The position numbers and the translations under genes are program-made. From Paraburkholderia sp. PREW-6R (GTDB lineage: Bacteria > Pseudomonadota > Gammaproteobacteria > Burkholderiales > Burkholderiaceae): 64,000 bases of DNA. The notes beneath the pieces are model-generated. The model was not told where the DNA came from, ran no database searches, and saw nothing but the letters and a program-made list of their open reading frames with translations. Below, piece by piece: positions 61,382-64,000 of the stretch. The stretch covers positions 558,001 to 622,000 of the forward strand of contig NZ_CP155073.1 of assembly GCF_039621805.1 (NCBI RefSeq). Reading direction: 5' to 3'. How positions within the stretch are numbered: position 1 is the stretch's first letter; each line of letters begins with the position of its first letter.

Positions 61382-62767
61382 ATGCGCAGGTTTCAGGATT
61401 TGCTCGCGCGGTTTTTCGATGTGGCGTTTGTGTTGGCGGGCGCGGCGGTGGCATCGCAAATCCGCTTCGATTATCTCGCTCAATCAGGGTTCTACTGGAC
61501 GCTGGTGATGTTTTCGGCCGCGTTCGCGCTGGCCATTTTCCCGGCGTTCGGTGTGTATGAATCGTGGCGCGGCCGCTCCAAGCTCGCGCTCGCGGGCCAG
61601 GTGTCGCTCGCCTGGCTGATCGTCCAGGCCACCGCGCTCATCCTGATGTATTCGCTTCACCGCATCGACTTCGTATCGCGCCTGTGGTTTTCTTATTGGA
61701 CCGCGATGACGGGCGGTCTGCTGATTTCGTATCGCCTCATTACGCACGCCGTGCTGGCGAGCGCTCGCGTTGCGGGCATGAATCTGCATCAGGTCGCAAT
61801 CGTGGGCAGCGGCTCGCAATGCGACGCGATCATTCGCCGTATTCATGCCGCGCCCACCACCGGCTTTCGCGCGGCGGCGGTCCTGAATACGAGGCCGGAT
61901 ACGTCCGCGTCGACCCAGAGCCGCGTGCCGGTGTTCAGCGAGGTCGATGCGCTCGCCGACTACGTTCGCAGCAACGACGTGCACGAAATCTGGCTGATGC
62001 TTTCGCTTGCCGAGGAGCCGCTCATCTCGGCGCTCGTCAACGCGTTCCGTGACGATCTCGTGAATATCCGCTTCATGCCGGACGTGCGCAGCATTGCGCT
62101 GTTCGAAGGCAGCGGGCTGATCGAAGTGCTCGGCGTGCCGGCGATCAACCTGGTCGCGTCGCCGCTCTCGGCCAGCTCGATGCTGAAGAAAGAGATCTTC
62201 GACCGGCTGTTCGCGCTGGTCGCGCTGGCCGCGCTCGCGCCCGTTCTGCTGGGCATCGCGGTCGCCGTGAAGCTGTCCTCGCGCGGCCCGGTGTTCTTCA
62301 AACAGAAGCGAAAAGGGGCGGACGGCCGTGTTTTTACGATCTACAAGTTCCGCTCTATGCGCTTGCATACAGAAGAAAAGGGTATGCTCAGGCAGGCTAC
62401 ACGCAATGACCCGCGTGTAACCCGCGTCGGCGCTTTTCTCCGTCGCACCAGTCTTGACGAACTGCCGCAGTTTTTCAACGTGCTGCTTGGGGATATGTCA
62501 GTTGTGGGACCGCGTCCTCACGCACTCGAGCACGACGACCTGTATCAGAAAGTGGTCGCGGGCTATATCAACCGTTATCGGATCAAGCCGGGCATTACAG
62601 GCTGGGCCCAGATTAACGGATTTCGGGGCGAGACGGACCGACTCGAAAAGATGGAACGTCGTGTTGAACACGACTTGTATTACCTGGGGCACTGGTCGTT
62701 CGCACTCGACATGCGGATTATCGGCGCGACGATCGTTGCCGGACTTGGACATCGCAACGCTTACTAA
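61382..62767 (+). CDS. bceB: Undecaprenyl-phosphate hexose phosphotransferase, initiates polysaccharide repeat (BceB/WcaJ-like)
   Basis: A 461-residue polyprenyl-phosphate glycosyl-1-phosphate transferase. Four N-terminal membrane helices, a CoA-binding-like Rossmann domain (about 135-245: [19 protein letters not shown]), a fifth helix, then the catalytic domain with [37 protein letters not shown] and [11 protein letters not shown]. It transfers hexose-1-phosphate from UDP- or similar sugar to undecaprenyl phosphate. It follows bceA by 50 bases and precedes the export gene by 67. Confidence 0.93.
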   Translation: MRRFQDLLARFFDVAFVLAGAAVASQIRFDYLAQSGFYWTLVMFSAAFALAIFPAFGVYESWRGRSKLALAGQVSLAWLIVQATALILMYSLHRIDFVSRLWFSYWTAMTGGLLISYRLITHAVLASARVAGMNLHQVAIVGSGSQCDAIIRRIHAAPTTGFRAAAVLNTRPDTSASTQSRVPVFSEVDALADYVRSNDVHEIWLMLSLAEEPLISALVNAFRDDLVNIRFMPDVRSIALFEGSGLIEVLGVPAINLVASPLSASSMLKKEIFDRLFALVALAALAPVLLGIAVAVKLSSRGPVFFKQKRKGADGRVFTIYKFRSMRLHTEEKGMLRQATRNDPRVTRVGAFLRRTSLDELPQFFNVLLGDMSVVGPRPHALEHDDLYQKVVAGYINRYRIKPGITGWAQINGFRGETDRLEKMERRVEHDLYYLGHWSFALDMRIIGATIVAGLGHRNAY

Positions 62768-62834
62768 GCAATTAACGAGCACGCGCGGCTCTGACTCCCA
62801 TGTGGACAGGGGCCGTGACGCAAGGAGGAACATC

Positions 62835-63974
62835 ATGAGCTCACTTGGGGTACGCACAGGAAGTCTCCTGGTTTTCGCAACTGCCGCACTGATTTCCGGT
62901 TGCGGCATTGCACCGGGCCAGCGGATGGTAACGCCCGCTACGCTGCAGGATACGGGTGGCGATTTCAGTACTGAAGCCGCCACGCAGCAGACCGTTCCAA
63001 TCACGGATATCAATCTCACGATGCTGCGCAAGCTGCACACGGCGCAAGCGTCCGCGCCGCTGCCGGCGCAGACGCTTGCGCTGTTCGGCAAACCGACGGC
63101 TTACAAGGTCGGGCCGGGCGACGTGTTGCAGATCGTCGTATGGGACCACCCGGAACTGGCGGCCGCACTGGGCCAGCCGCAGCAGAACTCGAAACCGTCG
63201 GACGCCGCACCTGGCTTCCTGATCGACGAGAACGGCGACGTGCAATTCCCGTACGCGGGCAACGTGCACGTGGCGGGCAAGGACGTGACGACAATCCAGA
63301 AGGAATTGCACCGCCGTCTGAGCAATGTCTATCAGAAGCCGGAGGTCACGGTACGGGTCGCTTCGTTCCGTAACGCGCAGGTGTTCGTGGACGGTGAGGT
63401 CCGCACGCCTGGCTCGCAATCGCTGAACGACATTCCGATGTCGCTGATGACCGTGATCAACCAGGGTGGCGGGTTCACGGCGAATGCCGACCGCAGCCGC
63501 GTCGAACTGATCCGCAACGGCACGACGTACCAGCTGAACGTGGACGATCTGATTCGCCGCGGCCGCAATCCGTCGGACATCTACCTGCAGCCGGGCGACC
63601 TCGTGCGTGTGAACTCGCGCGAAGACAGCGGCGTGTACGTGATGGGCGAGGTGAACAAGCCCGCCACGATCCTGCCGATGCGCAACGGTTCGATGACGCT
63701 GTCGCAAGCGATCTCGGACAGCGGCAGCTTCGACTCGAACACGGCGGCGGCGAAACAGCTGTTCGTGATCCGCAATTCGACGAGCGAAACGCCGCAGATC
63801 TATCACCTCGATGCCACCTCGCCGGTATCGATGATCCTCGCTAATCAGTTCGAGCTCGAGCCGAAAGACGTGGTGTACGTCGGCCAGGGCGGACTGGTCC
63901 GCTTCAACCGCGTGCTGAACCTGCTGCTGCCGGCAATCAATGCGGCTGTGACGGGCGCCGTGCTCGCGAAGTAA
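62835..63974 (+). CDS. bceE: Wza-like outer-membrane polysaccharide export lipoprotein (BceE-like)
   Basis: A 379-residue lipoprotein. The signal ends in the lipobox LISGC with Cys23. The polysaccharide export domain follows (about 95-195), with YKVGPGDVLQIVVWDHPELA and VQFPYAGNVHVAGKDV. Two SLBB-type domains (about 200-345) have AQVFVDGEVRTPGSQSLND and SGVYVMGEVNKPATILPM. The C-terminal ELEPKDVVYVGQGG precedes the membrane-spanning end. AAGGAGG lies six bases before the ATG. It should pair with a tyrosine-kinase/copolymerase gene expected just beyond the window. Confidence 0.93.
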   Translation: MSSLGVRTGSLLVFATAALISGCGIAPGQRMVTPATLQDTGGDFSTEAATQQTVPITDINLTMLRKLHTAQASAPLPAQTLALFGKPTAYKVGPGDVLQIVVWDHPELAAALGQPQQNSKPSDAAPGFLIDENGDVQFPYAGNVHVAGKDVTTIQKELHRRLSNVYQKPEVTVRVASFRNAQVFVDGEVRTPGSQSLNDIPMSLMTVINQGGGFTANADRSRVELIRNGTTYQLNVDDLIRRGRNPSDIYLQPGDLVRVNSREDSGVYVMGEVNKPATILPMRNGSMTLSQAISDSGSFDSNTAAAKQLFVIRNSTSETPQIYHLDATSPVSMILANQFELEPKDVVYVGQGGLVRFNRVLNLLLPAINAAVTGAVLAK

Positions 63975-64000
63975 AAACCGCGCAATGTGATCTTGAACCG

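Noticed and set aside
1..64000. tRNA, rRNA, CRISPR, transposase or integrase genes
   Set aside because: None seen on reading either strand; no direct-repeat arrays with spacers and no recombinase-like proteins.

Overview
The window is a GC-rich chromosomal segment from a beta-proteobacterium, most likely Burkholderiaceae and probably Paraburkholderia or Burkholderia. I infer this from the protein flavour of every recognisable gene, the divergent gcdH/IclR pair, the hmgA-fahA locus, the MAKGQ-type small protein, and an exopolysaccharide cluster resembling the cepacian (bce) genes. I saw no rRNA, tRNA, CRISPR array, insertion sequence or prophage. It reads as ordinary chromosome with many small metabolic operons.

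Layout. 1-3000 (minus): the Tol-Pal envelope operon ybgC-tolQ-tolR-tolA-tolB, with tolB cut by the window edge. 3177-3923: a YdfG-type short-chain dehydrogenase. 4436-6172: glyA and nrdR. 6385-9239: a tightly coupled minor-pilin operon (fimT/gspH, pilV, pilW, pilX, pilE) without pilY1. 9286-10738 (minus): a YqjD/YqjE/DUF3318-like membrane protein set. 11081-11719: a true 1-Cys peroxiredoxin with its terminator. 11838-13919: divergent glutaryl-CoA dehydrogenase and IclR regulator sharing an operator-rich gap. 14032-14865: a degenerate EAL-domain protein. 15164-19236: an aromatic-acid transporter with hmgA and fahA (homogentisate breakdown). 19244-24374: two MFS exporters, a crotonase of an unusual subfamily, an uncharacterised gene and D-lactate dehydrogenase.

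24909-30192: two AspT-type antiporters followed by aspartate 4-decarboxylase, which together fit an aspartate/alanine exchange cycle that generates proton motive force. 30379-32932: a class V aminotransferase and an MFS transporter. 33320-38928: xdhABC (xanthine dehydrogenase and a shortened maturation factor) converging on a LysR regulator. 39192-45000: a DsbA/HCCA-isomerase-like protein, a membrane-anchored TAXI-type receptor with a tandem-repeat tail, a BON-domain protein, a small unknown protein, and TauE and LysE-type exporters. 45330-50230: a LysR regulator followed by an HMG-CoA-lyase-like enzyme, a class III CoA-transferase and an MFS transporter, which look like a dedicated pathway for a branched hydroxy-dicarboxylic acid.

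50969-63974: an exopolysaccharide region. It holds a GT4 glycosyltransferase, a secreted PIG-L deacetylase fused to a beta-trefoil and FG-GAP repeats, GDP-mannose mannosyl hydrolase, a 49-residue membrane protein and a secreted clan GH-A hydrolase. Across a long AT-richer gap follow a GlxA/AraC regulator, the bifunctional mannose-1-phosphate guanylyltransferase, the initiating phosphoglycosyltransferase and the Wza-like export lipoprotein. The cluster evidently continues past the right edge.

The most interesting candidates are the CoA-transferase/lyase operon, the multidomain secreted deacetylase with the neighbouring glycosidase, the doubled AspT system, the degenerate EAL protein and the three-half-site IclR operator. 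All functional statements rest on motif recognition and remembered family sequences. No database search was possible.
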